A DNA stretch of 64,000 bases, taken from Winkia neuii subsp. neuii DSM 8576 (lineage in GTDB: Bacteria; Actinomycetota; Actinomycetes; Actinomycetales; Actinomycetaceae). The notes under the pieces were generated by a model. That model worked only from the letters and a program-made list of their open reading frames with translations, was not told where the DNA came from and ran no database searches. Positions 1 to 8,941 of the stretch are shown here, piece after piece. The translations under genes were made by a program, and so were the position numbers. Location of the stretch: the NCBI RefSeq assembly GCF_000420405.1, contig NZ_ATUW01000007.1, forward strand, positions 89,381-153,380. The letters run 5' to 3'. How positions within the stretch are numbered: position 1 is the stretch's first letter; each line of letters opens with the position of its first letter.

Positions 1-15
1 AATTTCTACCCCAAA

Positions 16-3000
16 TTAGGGCCGCTTTCTAGCTCTGAGCACTACCCCTCCGGCTATGCTCACAGCTGCCAACACAGCTACCACACTGGCCACCGTACCC
101 GTGGAAGCAAGCGGATTTGCCACCACACGTACCGCGATGCGCCGGTGTACTTTACCGTCTTTTCCACGAAGTTCGACCACAATGCGCCCAGCAGGCTTTG
201 CCTTCTTTGAGGCGTCCACCCGCAGGGACCCATCCGAATTTTGGTGAACCTCGCCTTGGCCTTCTACCACTGCGGGTTTACCTGCAGACGGCTTGCCGGG
301 AATAACCACGTGCCCGCCAGGGGTAACCTTGCCCGAATCCGAAGTGGGATCGCCCTCGGAAGGGCTGGGCTGATCCTGCGGCTTTTCAGGCACAACAGGA
401 TTTTCGGGCACAACGGGCTTTTCCGGGTCGGAAAGTTTCTTGTACTTCAGCTCGACAATGGTGCCCGCAGCCTTGTTCGCAGCGAACTTCACCTGCTTTG
501 TGACAATCTGGTAGCCAGCAATCTGCGGAGCCTGAACCGTATATTCCTGGCCAATCCGGTAGAAGGCACCCGCATCGGCTCCAGTACGTTCGACAAGCCC
601 TGGGCCAACCCACACCTGGTCTCGTGCAACGGGCTTGCCGGCCTCGTCCAAGAAACGCAGCGTAGCAGACGCGCCATTTACTATGTGCCCTGAAGAGGGG
701 GCCAGAACCGAATCACGAATATTCTGGTTGTCAGAAATCAGGTTCACAAAACGCCCGTTGCCCGCAAACGAATCGTCTGCCACAGCACCGATGCGCGCCG
801 GCAACGACACCTCGACCAGGCGGTTATTGGCAAAAGCTTTAGCCGCGATTTCAGTAGACTTATCCGAGAAGAGGCGAATATTTGCCTGCGGCTCAATCGC
901 TACAGGAGGCTCAAACTCCACCGAAGTCAGCTGGTTGTTCGCAAATGCGCCCTCGCCAATTTCTTCTATGCGGGAACCAAAGTGCACGGCCTGCAACTGG
1001 TTGTTGGCAAACGCGTAGGCCCCGTAGTGGTTGGTGTATTTGCCGGCGGTCAGCTTGCCAATCTGGTTGTCAGCAAATGCGCCTGCCCCCACCTTGTGCA
1101 TCAAAGAAGGCAACGCAACTTCCTGCAACTGGTTGCGCGCAAAAGCTCCAACACCTATCTGGCGCAAATTCACCGGAAATTCAATTCGCTTCAGAGCGTT
1201 GTCCGCGAATGCCCCGTCGCCAATGGCACTTAGGGTGCCTAGCTTCCCCAAGTTATTCGCTTCGGTAACGGACCTTCCCGCGAGCGCGAATTCGCCCACC
1301 TTATTTACCGGCCGAACGGTCCCGTTCTTGTCGGGGGCCGAGGACGGGAAGTCTAGCGGCCCCCCTTCGCCCAGGTAACGAAGCAAAATGTTTCTGGAAT
1401 TGGGGGCCATCAGGAACGGCGCCTTGGACTTTTCGACCACCCTGAGTAGGTCTCGTTCGTAGCTTTTTCCAGCTTTGTCGGTGGTTACCACCTTAACGCG
1501 GAGCCCCAACAGAAGTGGCTGCGGCAGGTCGATACGGTACTGGCCCAACTTGTCGGTATTTACCGCGGGCAAATCGGTGCAGGAGCGATCGACTATTCCG
1601 TCTCCGCAGAGGCTGACTTGCACGGTACCTCCCGGCAAGGCGGTGCCAAGCACGCTCGTGTCACCCTCTACCAATGGTTCGCGCACATTGCCTTTTAAGT
1701 CCGCAGCTAGGAAATTGACCTTAGTGAGCCTGCTCTTCAGCGTCACCTTCTTAGTCTCTTCCAGGTATGAGACGAGCTTGTTGCGCGGGGCAGAAATAGT
1801 AACTTCTTGCCCAAGCTGGTAGAAGTCAGACGCCTTGCGAGTGTAGGAGTACGAAGTGCCTGAAAAATCCGGTCCCAGGTAGGTGGCGAACTTTTCTTGC
1901 TTTTCACTGCCTACCATTTCTACAGATACTTCCACCTGTGCCGGGTTGACCAGGTACAGCTTATCCACCGAGGTCAACTTCGCAGGGTTGGTGGGGGCAG
2001 TCAGGATCTGGTTGTAGTCAGCGTCCCAGGGTTCGCGTGTCATGCGGAAGGCCTGCGGGTCTATGCTCTTCACATTCGGCATGTCGATGATCGCCCCATG
2101 CGTGTCAGTGAAGGCACCGGCCGGGATGTGGGTAATCCCCGCCATGCCCGTTATGCGCTGAGCACCAGTTTGCGCCAACGAATCTGCCTGCAGCTCTTTG
2201 ACTGTGGAGGGGACGTGCAAGGTGCCCTCCTTCTTAATCGCAAAGGTCAAGGCCTTTGGTTCAATAGTGGTAAGACCTTCAGGTAGCTTGAGCGATTCCA
2301 AGTACTTCCAGGCGAAAGCGTTGCTGGCGAGAACAGTTACGGGCAGGTGGGCGTTAGAGGCCGGATCCACGTAGTACGCGGGCACCTCTACCTTCTTATA
2401 TTTGCCAGTAAATTTCTTCACCACCGCGTGGTCGGCAAAGACCTCCCACTCGAAATCGTTTTGGCTAGCCTCGGCTACCTTTTCCGGCGCTTTTTGGCCA
2501 GGTACAGGCTCCGGAATAGAATCCGTTGCCCCTTCCGCGTAGGTGAGGTTCGCCCTGATCATGCCGGCGCCTACCACGTTCGCGTCGAGCGCGGGCGTGA
2601 ATGCTCCGTTGAATAGGTAGGTCCTGCGCGTCGCCTGCGCATTGGTACCTTGCGTATCCACTGCTACCCCTACAGCATCCGGGCCGGGATGGTTTTGCAC
2701 CACGGCCACGTAGAAGGTGGAGTTGGCAGGTACTGCGTACCCTGACAGGTCGATGTTGTTCCACCCGTCTTTCAGCTTTACCTTGTCTAGCTGGGCAAGG
2801 GTTTGCAGACGCTGATTTTCGTCCTCGGCAAGCACTAGCACTTTCACATCCCGGTTGGCAGTGTTCGTCTTTTGCACGTATGCGTCTACGGAAGCTAGCG
2901 TCGCCGGGGTCTTAGCGGGGTAGAAGCGCACCGCCACCCCTCGGCCCGCCTTGTTATGGACCACGTTTGTGCGGGCAGTGCCGTTGTCGTAAGACACCTT

Positions 3001-6000
3001 TGCAGAAGAACCGGCAAGTTTTTCCAACTTGAACACATGCCCGGTAACAGCTTCGTCAGAGCCAACTACAAGGTCAGCGGGCTTGTATCCGGGCGCGAAG
3101 GCTCGCAGAGTAACCTTCCCCTCCCGGTAAACACCCGGCAGAACGAATGCTCCGCTGGCTTCCACCTTCGCCGGAGCGATATTGGCATCCTCAACTACGC
3201 GCACGTGCGCGCCGGGCACAGCAGCTCCACCAGCATCTAGAACCTTGCCTGCAAAATCTGACTGGACAGCTTTCTCGAGCACAAATTCCAGGTTCGCGTT
3301 TTGCGATACTTGGCGCTGCTGGCTGACAAATCCGTAAGCACTCGCCTTTACCGTCCAGGTGCCAGTAGAAATGTTCAGGTTGAATGAACCGTCTGCTTCG
3401 TTTACCGGAACTTTCCTGTCAAGTTGGGTTACCTCGACGCGAGCGCCCGGGACCGGAACGGTATCAACCTGAGCCGGCTTGGCGCCCTCGGCAAAGGACT
3501 GAGGAGTGAACTTCTGCCCTGCCGCAATAATCTGCGCGGCCACATCCTTGCCGGATTCAACTGGCACTGACGGGGCTCCTACCCGAATGTTGTCCAGATA
3601 CCATCCCAGTTCGTAGTCGTTGACCACGTTCTTACCGGTCTTTTGTACAAAGCGCAACGCAATCGATTGGCCCGCATACTTGTCCAGGTCTGCCTGAATC
3701 CACCTAAAGGTGAACTTAGTGCCGTTGTCCATGATCTGCGCAGCGTCGAGCAAAGTTGTGGCGGTGCCATCTTGCTTCACTACCTCGACGCTGGACAGAT
3801 TGTCTTGGTATTCGCCTAGATACTGCTGGGCGTTGTAGCTTTCGAATTCCAACACCGATCCCTTGGTAGGAATAAGGAAAGGGGTTTGCACGTAGGAATG
3901 CTGCTGGCGCGATACTCGCGCATCGGCCAAATCACTTCCCGCAATCGGACGGCCTAGGTTTGTGCCCCACACCGAATCGCCCCGAGCAATTTTTTCGCGC
4001 AGACCGAGCTGCGCCTGCCGCAACGGCAAAGTGGAAGAGGAATCCGCTACCTTCAGGGGGACCCCCGCCTGCCAGTCGTTGGCACGGCCTTCGATGGTTC
4101 CCGTGGTGAAGGCGTCTGCTGCGGTGCCACTGTAAGAGGCCACATTTTCCAACTTGGCGCGAGTTAGCGAAACGGATTTTTCTACCGCGGCCTCGTTGCC
4201 GAAGCTATCTACAGGACGCACCGCATAAACCGCCTTCTGGCCTATTTCAAGCGTCGTATCGAGGTAGGCAAGTTTAGCTGCGTCTTTGTCTACGGTGGCG
4301 ATCTTTTGCGCAGTGGCTAGGTCTTTGCCTCGGTAAATGGCATATCCAGTCACGTCGTTATCTGCCACCGCAGACCAGTTCAGTTCCACACCTGGCCCCC
4401 GCTGAGTGCCCTGCAAGGAAGTTACTGGCGAGGGCGCCAGCTTGTCTGCCGCATCAACACTTACGTTGTCGATGTACCAGCCTGCGCCGGTACCGTGGTC
4501 TGGGTAGCGGAAGGCGAATCGCACAAAGATCGGGCCTTCGTGCCCTGCCCACTTCTCGAGGCTATAGTAGACGCGCTTCCAGGCGGGCGAAGTGCCCGGA
4601 GGAATCAGCTTTTCGTCCAGGTCTTCCCACTTGCCATTTTCGCTGGTAGATACCTGAATTTTTGCTGTGGTAACGCCGTTAAACCCTAAGTATTCGTCAT
4701 AGGCCAATGCCGGTTTTTTACCGCGCAGCCCGGATAGATCCAGTGGCGGCATTGTGGCGTATGAATCGATCTGCCTCGTTGGGGTGCGGTGCCCGACCCT
4801 TGTGCCTATGAGCTTTTTCCCGATGGGAGCCGGTTCGTTCGGCTGCGCAGGTGAGGACCAGTTCCAGTCACCAGCCACCGGGCCTGCCGCGGAACTACCC
4901 GAGAACTGCCAGCCGTCGACATTGTCTTCAAAATCGTTAGCGTATTCGCCGGGGCGGATTCCGGGCTTTACCTCTATCGTGTGCACCTTCGCGGCACCGA
5001 CTTCTTTGCCTGCGAAATCTTTGGCTACGATCTTCACCTGCACCTGTTTCGCGGAAATCGCCGAGGCCGGAATGTTGGCCTCGTAATTACCTTTGCGGGC
5101 CGTGCCAGTTAGCTGGCGCATGGGAAGTTCAGCAAATGCGCCTGCCTTCCCGTTCCGGTAGTAGGCCTTCACGGAGGTCAGTGCTGTATCGTCGGCGACC
5201 TTGGCCGCTAGCTTTATAGCTTGACCAGCAAAAGCGAGCTTGGGCCAGATCGGCTCAATGGTGGGATCTTCCCTGTCGCTGCCCTTCTGCAACACGCGGC
5301 CGGTAATTGTTAGGGTGTCGTCTTGCTGCTTGCCGTCCTTCAGTGCTTTTGCTTTGCGCACGGCGTCGTAGGCGTTCAGGTTACCGTAGCCGTAGCCCAT
5401 GTTGGGGCTCTTAGGGTAGCGGAGGTCGGTGGCTCCGATCGCAGTAGAGCGCAGGATCTGTTCGATTTGCTCGACTGTAAGCTTGGGGTTGGCCTGCAAC
5501 ATCAAAGCAACCGTGCCAGTTACGTGCGGGGCAGCCATAGAGGTTCCTGACCAAGCGGCATATCCACCCCCTGCTAGTGCGGAGCGGACGTTCACCCCGG
5601 GCGCGCAAATGTCGGGTTTAACCTGTTGTTTGCTAAATGGGGAGGGGCCGACGCGCGAGAAGTCGGCTAGCTTGCCTGCGCGATCGCAGGCAGCTACCGA
5701 AAATACGCCGGGCAGGTTGCCCGGGTTAGCAATGGAGCCATCGGCAGGGTAGTCGTTGGTGTTGCCCGCAGCGAATACGGGAAAGATCCCTGCCTCCCGC
5801 CAGCGGGTCACGATGGGGGCGAACCAGTCACTCTTTTCGCTGTCTCCACCCCAAGAGTTGTTTACGACGCGGGGAGCGTTCTCGGCACGCCCGCCCGGTT
5901 TCATAATCCATTCGGCGGCGCGCAACATGTCTGCTTCATCTCCGGCCCCGGTGCCAATTGCGCGGGCTGCAACGTATTTTGCACCCGGGGCCACCCCTAT

Positions 6001-6807
6001 TTGATTCTTGCTTCCTGCCTTGCCCACGATCGTACCGGCAACGTGGGTGCCGTGATCGTGAGAGGGATCGGTGAGTTCTGCCCTGTCGGTGGTAACGAAA
6101 TCCTTATAGCTGCGGTCCACCCCAAAAAGCCCGTAGTCTTTGTCGTAGGCATTGAACTGGGTGGCAATTGCCGGATGCTTGTAGTTGGTTCCCGAATCGA
6201 TAATGCCTACGGTTACCCCCTTGCCGTCAATTTTTAACTCATCCCATACGCGGGGGGCACCGATTGCCGAGATTCCCCACTCTATTCCAGACTTATCCGT
6301 TTTTTCCTTGGGGGAAACGATTGGTTGGTCTTGGTGCAGTTCTTTATTTAGACGCACCGACTTTACGTCGGTTCTGTGGGAAATTTGTTTGATTAGGGAA
6401 CCACTTAGCTCTGCGGCTATAGCGTTTACAATGTAGAAGCTTTCTACATTTTTTGCTTTGCCTTGTTTTTCGTACTTTTTCAGCACGTCGAGTAGCGGGG
6501 TTTGCGATTCGGTGGCGGTTTCTGTCAGCGCTCCGATTACTGCTTTTCGCTGCGAAAGGGCGTCGTCTGCCGCTTCTGCTTTAGCTTCTGCAACGTCAGC
6601 TTTGGCAGTCATTTCGATGATTACTGGTTGTTTCGCCGAGTTTCCTGATGCCGCTATTTCTTTCTGCAGGGGGGCAGAAAGATTCGGAGTAATGTCATTC
6701 ACGCGTGGCGTCGCACTGGCGAAAGTGGCACCCGCGCACAAGCTTAGGCCCACACCTACTACGAGGGCGGCCCTGGGGATATACATCCCCTTCTGGGGAA
6801 TCTTCAC
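16..6807 (-). CDS. Secreted, wall-anchored S8 (subtilisin-like) serine protease with leucine-rich repeats
   Basis: A 2263-residue surface protease. It has a signal peptide (about 1-32), an I9-like propeptide region, then a peptidase S8 domain (about 195-480) with the full triad: Asp204 (GIIDSGT), His252 (HDHGTHVAGT), Ser423 (SGTSMAAPHV), and oxyanion Asn349 (AAGN). After it come an immune-inhibitor-A/MAM-like jelly roll (about 630-800), a fibronectin III-like stretch, a second jelly-roll-like segment, two carboxypeptidase-regulatory-like beta domains, and two blocks of BspA-type (LRR_5) repeats built on GAFANNQL-like units. The C-terminus carries LASTG (about 2233-2237), a hydrophobic helix and an RARKRP tail, a class E sortase signal. 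The start is GTG with AGGAG upstream inside a DtxR-like palindrome. It stands alone and faces away from the next gene. Likely an adhesin-protease; the substrate is unknown. Confidence 0.92.
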   Translation of the reverse strand: MKIPQKGMYIPRAALVVGVGLSLCAGATFASATPRVNDITPNLSAPLQKEIAASGNSAKQPVIIEMTAKADVAEAKAEAADDALSQRKAVIGALTETATESQTPLLDVLKKYEKQGKAKNVESFYIVNAIAAELSGSLIKQISHRTDVKSVRLNKELHQDQPIVSPKEKTDKSGIEWGISAIGAPRVWDELKIDGKGVTVGIIDSGTNYKHPAIATQFNAYDKDYGLFGVDRSYKDFVTTDRAELTDPSHDHGTHVAGTIVGKAGSKNQIGVAPGAKYVAARAIGTGAGDEADMLRAAEWIMKPGGRAENAPRVVNNSWGGDSEKSDWFAPIVTRWREAGIFPVFAAGNTNDYPADGSIANPGNLPGVFSVAACDRAGKLADFSRVGPSPFSKQQVKPDICAPGVNVRSALAGGGYAAWSGTSMAAPHVTGTVALMLQANPKLTVEQIEQILRSTAIGATDLRYPKSPNMGYGYGNLNAYDAVRKAKALKDGKQQDDTLTITGRVLQKGSDREDPTIEPIWPKLAFAGQAIKLAAKVADDTALTSVKAYYRNGKAGAFAELPMRQLTGTARKGNYEANIPASAISAKQVQVKIVAKDFAGKEVGAAKVHTIEVKPGIRPGEYANDFEDNVDGWQFSGSSAAGPVAGDWNWSSPAQPNEPAPIGKKLIGTRVGHRTPTRQIDSYATMPPLDLSGLRGKKPALAYDEYLGFNGVTTAKIQVSTSENGKWEDLDEKLIPPGTSPAWKRVYYSLEKWAGHEGPIFVRFAFRYPDHGTGAGWYIDNVSVDAADKLAPSPVTSLQGTQRGPGVELNWSAVADNDVTGYAIYRGKDLATAQKIATVDKDAAKLAYLDTTLEIGQKAVYAVRPVDSFGNEAAVEKSVSLTRAKLENVASYSGTAADAFTTGTIEGRANDWQAGVPLKVADSSSTLPLRQAQLGLREKIARGDSVWGTNLGRPIAGSDLADARVSRQQHSYVQTPFLIPTKGSVLEFESYNAQQYLGEYQDNLSSVEVVKQDGTATTLLDAAQIMDNGTKFTFRWIQADLDKYAGQSIALRFVQKTGKNVVNDYELGWYLDNIRVGAPSVPVESGKDVAAQIIAAGQKFTPQSFAEGAKPAQVDTVPVPGARVEVTQLDRKVPVNEADGSFNLNISTGTWTVKASAYGFVSQQRQVSQNANLEFVLEKAVQSDFAGKVLDAGGAAVPGAHVRVVEDANIAPAKVEASGAFVLPGVYREGKVTLRAFAPGYKPADLVVGSDEAVTGHVFKLEKLAGSSAKVSYDNGTARTNVVHNKAGRGVAVRFYPAKTPATLASVDAYVQKTNTANRDVKVLVLAEDENQRLQTLAQLDKVKLKDGWNNIDLSGYAVPANSTFYVAVVQNHPGPDAVGVAVDTQGTNAQATRRTYLFNGAFTPALDANVVGAGMIRANLTYAEGATDSIPEPVPGQKAPEKVAEASQNDFEWEVFADHAVVKKFTGKYKKVEVPAYYVDPASNAHLPVTVLASNAFAWKYLESLKLPEGLTTIEPKALTFAIKKEGTLHVPSTVKELQADSLAQTGAQRITGMAGITHIPAGAFTDTHGAIIDMPNVKSIDPQAFRMTREPWDADYNQILTAPTNPAKLTSVDKLYLVNPAQVEVSVEMVGSEKQEKFATYLGPDFSGTSYSYTRKASDFYQLGQEVTISAPRNKLVSYLEETKKVTLKSRLTKVNFLAADLKGNVREPLVEGDTSVLGTALPGGTVQVSLCGDGIVDRSCTDLPAVNTDKLGQYRIDLPQPLLLGLRVKVVTTDKAGKSYERDLLRVVEKSKAPFLMAPNSRNILLRYLGEGGPLDFPSSAPDKNGTVRPVNKVGEFALAGRSVTEANNLGKLGTLSAIGDGAFADNALKRIEFPVNLRQIGVGAFARNQLQEVALPSLMHKVGAGAFADNQIGKLTAGKYTNHYGAYAFANNQLQAVHFGSRIEEIGEGAFANNQLTSVEFEPPVAIEPQANIRLFSDKSTEIAAKAFANNRLVEVSLPARIGAVADDSFAGNGRFVNLISDNQNIRDSVLAPSSGHIVNGASATLRFLDEAGKPVARDQVWVGPGLVERTGADAGAFYRIGQEYTVQAPQIAGYQIVTKQVKFAANKAAGTIVELKYKKLSDPEKPVVPENPVVPEKPQDQPSPSEGDPTSDSGKVTPGGHVVIPGKPSAGKPAVVEGQGEVHQNSDGSLRVDASKKAKPAGRIVVELRGKDGKVHRRIAVRVVANPLASTGTVASVVAVLAAVSIAGGVVLRARKRP

Positions 6808-6826
6808 TAAGGTTCTCCTAACCTTA
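6808..6826 (-). promoter_or_regulatory. DtxR/IdeR-like iron box overlapping the ribosome binding site
   Basis: The 19 bases TAAGGTTCTCCTAACCTTA match the DtxR/IdeR consensus TWAGGTTAGSCTAACCTWA at 17 of 19 positions. The box ends right at the GTG start of the S8 protease gene and contains its AGGAG Shine-Dalgarno. A TATTAT -10-like element lies upstream on the minus strand near 6846-6851. If real, the site would place the protease under iron or manganese control. Part of the symmetry could be a by-product of a strong Shine-Dalgarno. Confidence 0.5.
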
Positions 6827-7042
6827 CCTAAAACTTTGCGTCAGAGATAATACAGGACAAAACCCCAGGTTAGGAATACTTAGTTTTTAACTATTTCGCG
6901 GTAAGCGGTTCTTTGCGGTTGAGGGGGCTGCGCGTAACCTGCACAGCTTGCTCCTCTTTTGCGAAGAAAACCTAATGCGACGCTACCCCACTTATGGCCA
7001 ACAACCCGTTACCGCCCACCTATGTAGCCGCTGTTATACGTC

Positions 7043-8941
7043 TTAGCTTCTGAGGGCGTCGGAGGGTTGGATTTGGCTGGCCCTCCAGGTGGCTATTGCT
7101 CCCCCGACTAAGCCGACTAGGGCACCTGCAAGTATTGTTGGGGGGATGAGGCGCATGTCCAGAACGGGCTGCCAGGCTCTAGCAATTGTTACCCCCAAGA
7201 TGGCTAGTACTGCCAGGTAGCTGCCGATTATTCCGCCCATAATTCCTGTGATTACGGCTTCGGTCAGTACTAGGGCTGCTACGTGTTTTTTGCGTGCCCC
7301 TATGGCTCTGCGCAAACCGAATTCTCCAGCACGCTGAAAGACTGAGGTGGTCATCGTGTTGGTAAGCATAAGTACGGCTGCTAACAGCGTCACTCCTGTG
7401 AGTGTGGCAAGCATAGTTTTCAGGTTTGTTTCTATCTGTTCGCGCATTCCTTTTGGGTCCGGGGGTGCAGTAACGTTGACCCGTTCAGCTGCGGGGATCC
7501 ATGCGGCTGGAGCTTGCCTGGCTACCTGTTCCCCCGCCCCAGGCTGGACTTTTATTTCCACTGCGGCGTAAGTCTGTTTAGATAATTCGGCTGCGGTGGT
7601 CTCGGTGCATGTGAGGGCAGAGAGCATTTTTACTTGTAAGCCTGCGTCGTCAATAATCCCAACTACGTTTAGGGGCCTGCCTTTTACCCAAATAACAGGG
7701 TCCGCCATCAAAGGCCCCAGTTTTATGTCACTGGCCAGGCGCTTGCCTACTAGCACTTGACCATCTTCTATTGTTTTCACCGCTCCTGACCCGTTTGTGG
7801 TGTGGAAGAGTTTTGCTGGAACCTTTCCGCCAACTAGGCCTACTAGTTCTGTAGAGGGCGTCCGCGCCTCCCCTGGGCGCCCGCTGGCGGCAACTGGATT
7901 ATGCCCTATAAGGGTTGAGGCAGCTTTTACCCCTGCAAGCCCCCTCACGCGCGCAAGAGACTGGGTGCTCTGGGCCTGTTCTGCTGCTGGACTAGTTGCT
8001 TCTAGCCCGGACACTGACATTGTGACTCTTGAATTTCGCTGCGCATCGAAAAGATCTGAGACTTGCCCGCTCGCGGTTTGAGCGAGACCAATGGTAGTTA
8101 GCGCTAGGCCTACACCTAACGCGACTGCGCCGACTAAAGCTGCGGTTCTACTGGGTTTTGCCCGCAGTGATGCCCACACGTCTTTGAGGCATTCGGTAAA
8201 TTTTAGGGTGGATGGTTGCCCTAGGGGCTCTTGGACCGCTAATTCTTGCGTCTCGTTTCCGCTTGTTCGAGGGGCCTCTTCCGTAACTTCCCCGTCTACT
8301 ACTCTAAGGCGACGGCGAGCCCGGTTTGCGACCTGACTGTCGTGGGTAACGACAACAACGGTAACCCCGGAGCGGTTGAGCTTTTCGAGCACATCCATAA
8401 TGGCGTTAGAGGAGGCGGAGTCTAGGTTTCCGGTGGGTTCGTCGGCAAAAAGAACACTCACGCGCGAGGTTATGGCCCTAGCTATGGCTACCCTTTGGCG
8501 TTCCCCACCCGAGAGCACGGCTACGTCTACGTCCGCTTTATGTGCTAGCCCCACAAAGTCGAGCGCTTGGTCAGCGAGGGTGTTACGTTTAGCTTCGCTT
8601 AGACCGCGGTAGAGGGTTCCTAGCGCTACGTTGTTGCGTACATTTCTACCGGCTAGCAGGTGGAAGGATTGAAAAATAAAGGCGAATCTATCTGAGCGCA
8701 CCCTGGCTCTTTGCCTATCGGATAGCGCGGTGGTTTCTACCCCGTCTACAAAGTATTCGCCGCTGGTGGGTTTATCTAAGAGGGCGAGTTGGTTGAGGAG
8801 GGTGGATTTGCCTGATCCTGAAGGGCCTACTATGGCTACGTATTCGCCTTGGCGGATGCGAATATCTACCCCGCGTAGGGCTTGCACCTGGGCTTTTTGC
8901 CCGTAGGTTTTGCATAGCCCCTTGGTTACGAGTTCGCTCAT
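7043..8941 (-). CDS. MacB-like ABC exporter, ATPase fused to FtsX permease
   Basis: 632 residues. The N-terminal ABC domain has Walker A GPSGSGKST (39-47), Q-loop Gln91, signature LSGGERQ (143-149), Walker B VLFADEPT (about 163-170) and H-loop His200. The C-terminal half is a MacB/FtsX permease: one membrane helix near 265-290, a large external domain, then three helices near the end. The start is ATG at 8941, forming an ATGA overlap with the stop of the adaptor gene, so translation is coupled. A longer in-frame extension upstream lies inside that adaptor gene and was not used. With the adaptor (8938-10155) and lipoprotein (10156-11106) it makes a MacA-MacB-type exporter. Such systems move peptides, lipoproteins or antibiotics; the substrate here is unknown. 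Confidence 0.9.
   Translation of the reverse strand: MSELVTKGLCKTYGQKAQVQALRGVDIRIRQGEYVAIVGPSGSGKSTLLNQLALLDKPTSGEYFVDGVETTALSDRQRARVRSDRFAFIFQSFHLLAGRNVRNNVALGTLYRGLSEAKRNTLADQALDFVGLAHKADVDVAVLSGGERQRVAIARAITSRVSVLFADEPTGNLDSASSNAIMDVLEKLNRSGVTVVVVTHDSQVANRARRRLRVVDGEVTEEAPRTSGNETQELAVQEPLGQPSTLKFTECLKDVWASLRAKPSRTAALVGAVALGVGLALTTIGLAQTASGQVSDLFDAQRNSRVTMSVSGLEATSPAAEQAQSTQSLARVRGLAGVKAASTLIGHNPVAASGRPGEARTPSTELVGLVGGKVPAKLFHTTNGSGAVKTIEDGQVLVGKRLASDIKLGPLMADPVIWVKGRPLNVVGIIDDAGLQVKMLSALTCTETTAAELSKQTYAAVEIKVQPGAGEQVARQAPAAWIPAAERVNVTAPPDPKGMREQIETNLKTMLATLTGVTLLAAVLMLTNTMTTSVFQRAGEFGLRRAIGARKKHVAALVLTEAVITGIMGGIIGSYLAVLAILGVTIARAWQPVLDMRLIPPTILAGALVGLVGGAIATWRASQIQPSDALRS

Noticed and set aside
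6866..6884. Second DtxR-like site upstream of the protease gene
   Set aside because: Only the left half (AGGTTAGG) matches; the right half does not, so it was not called.
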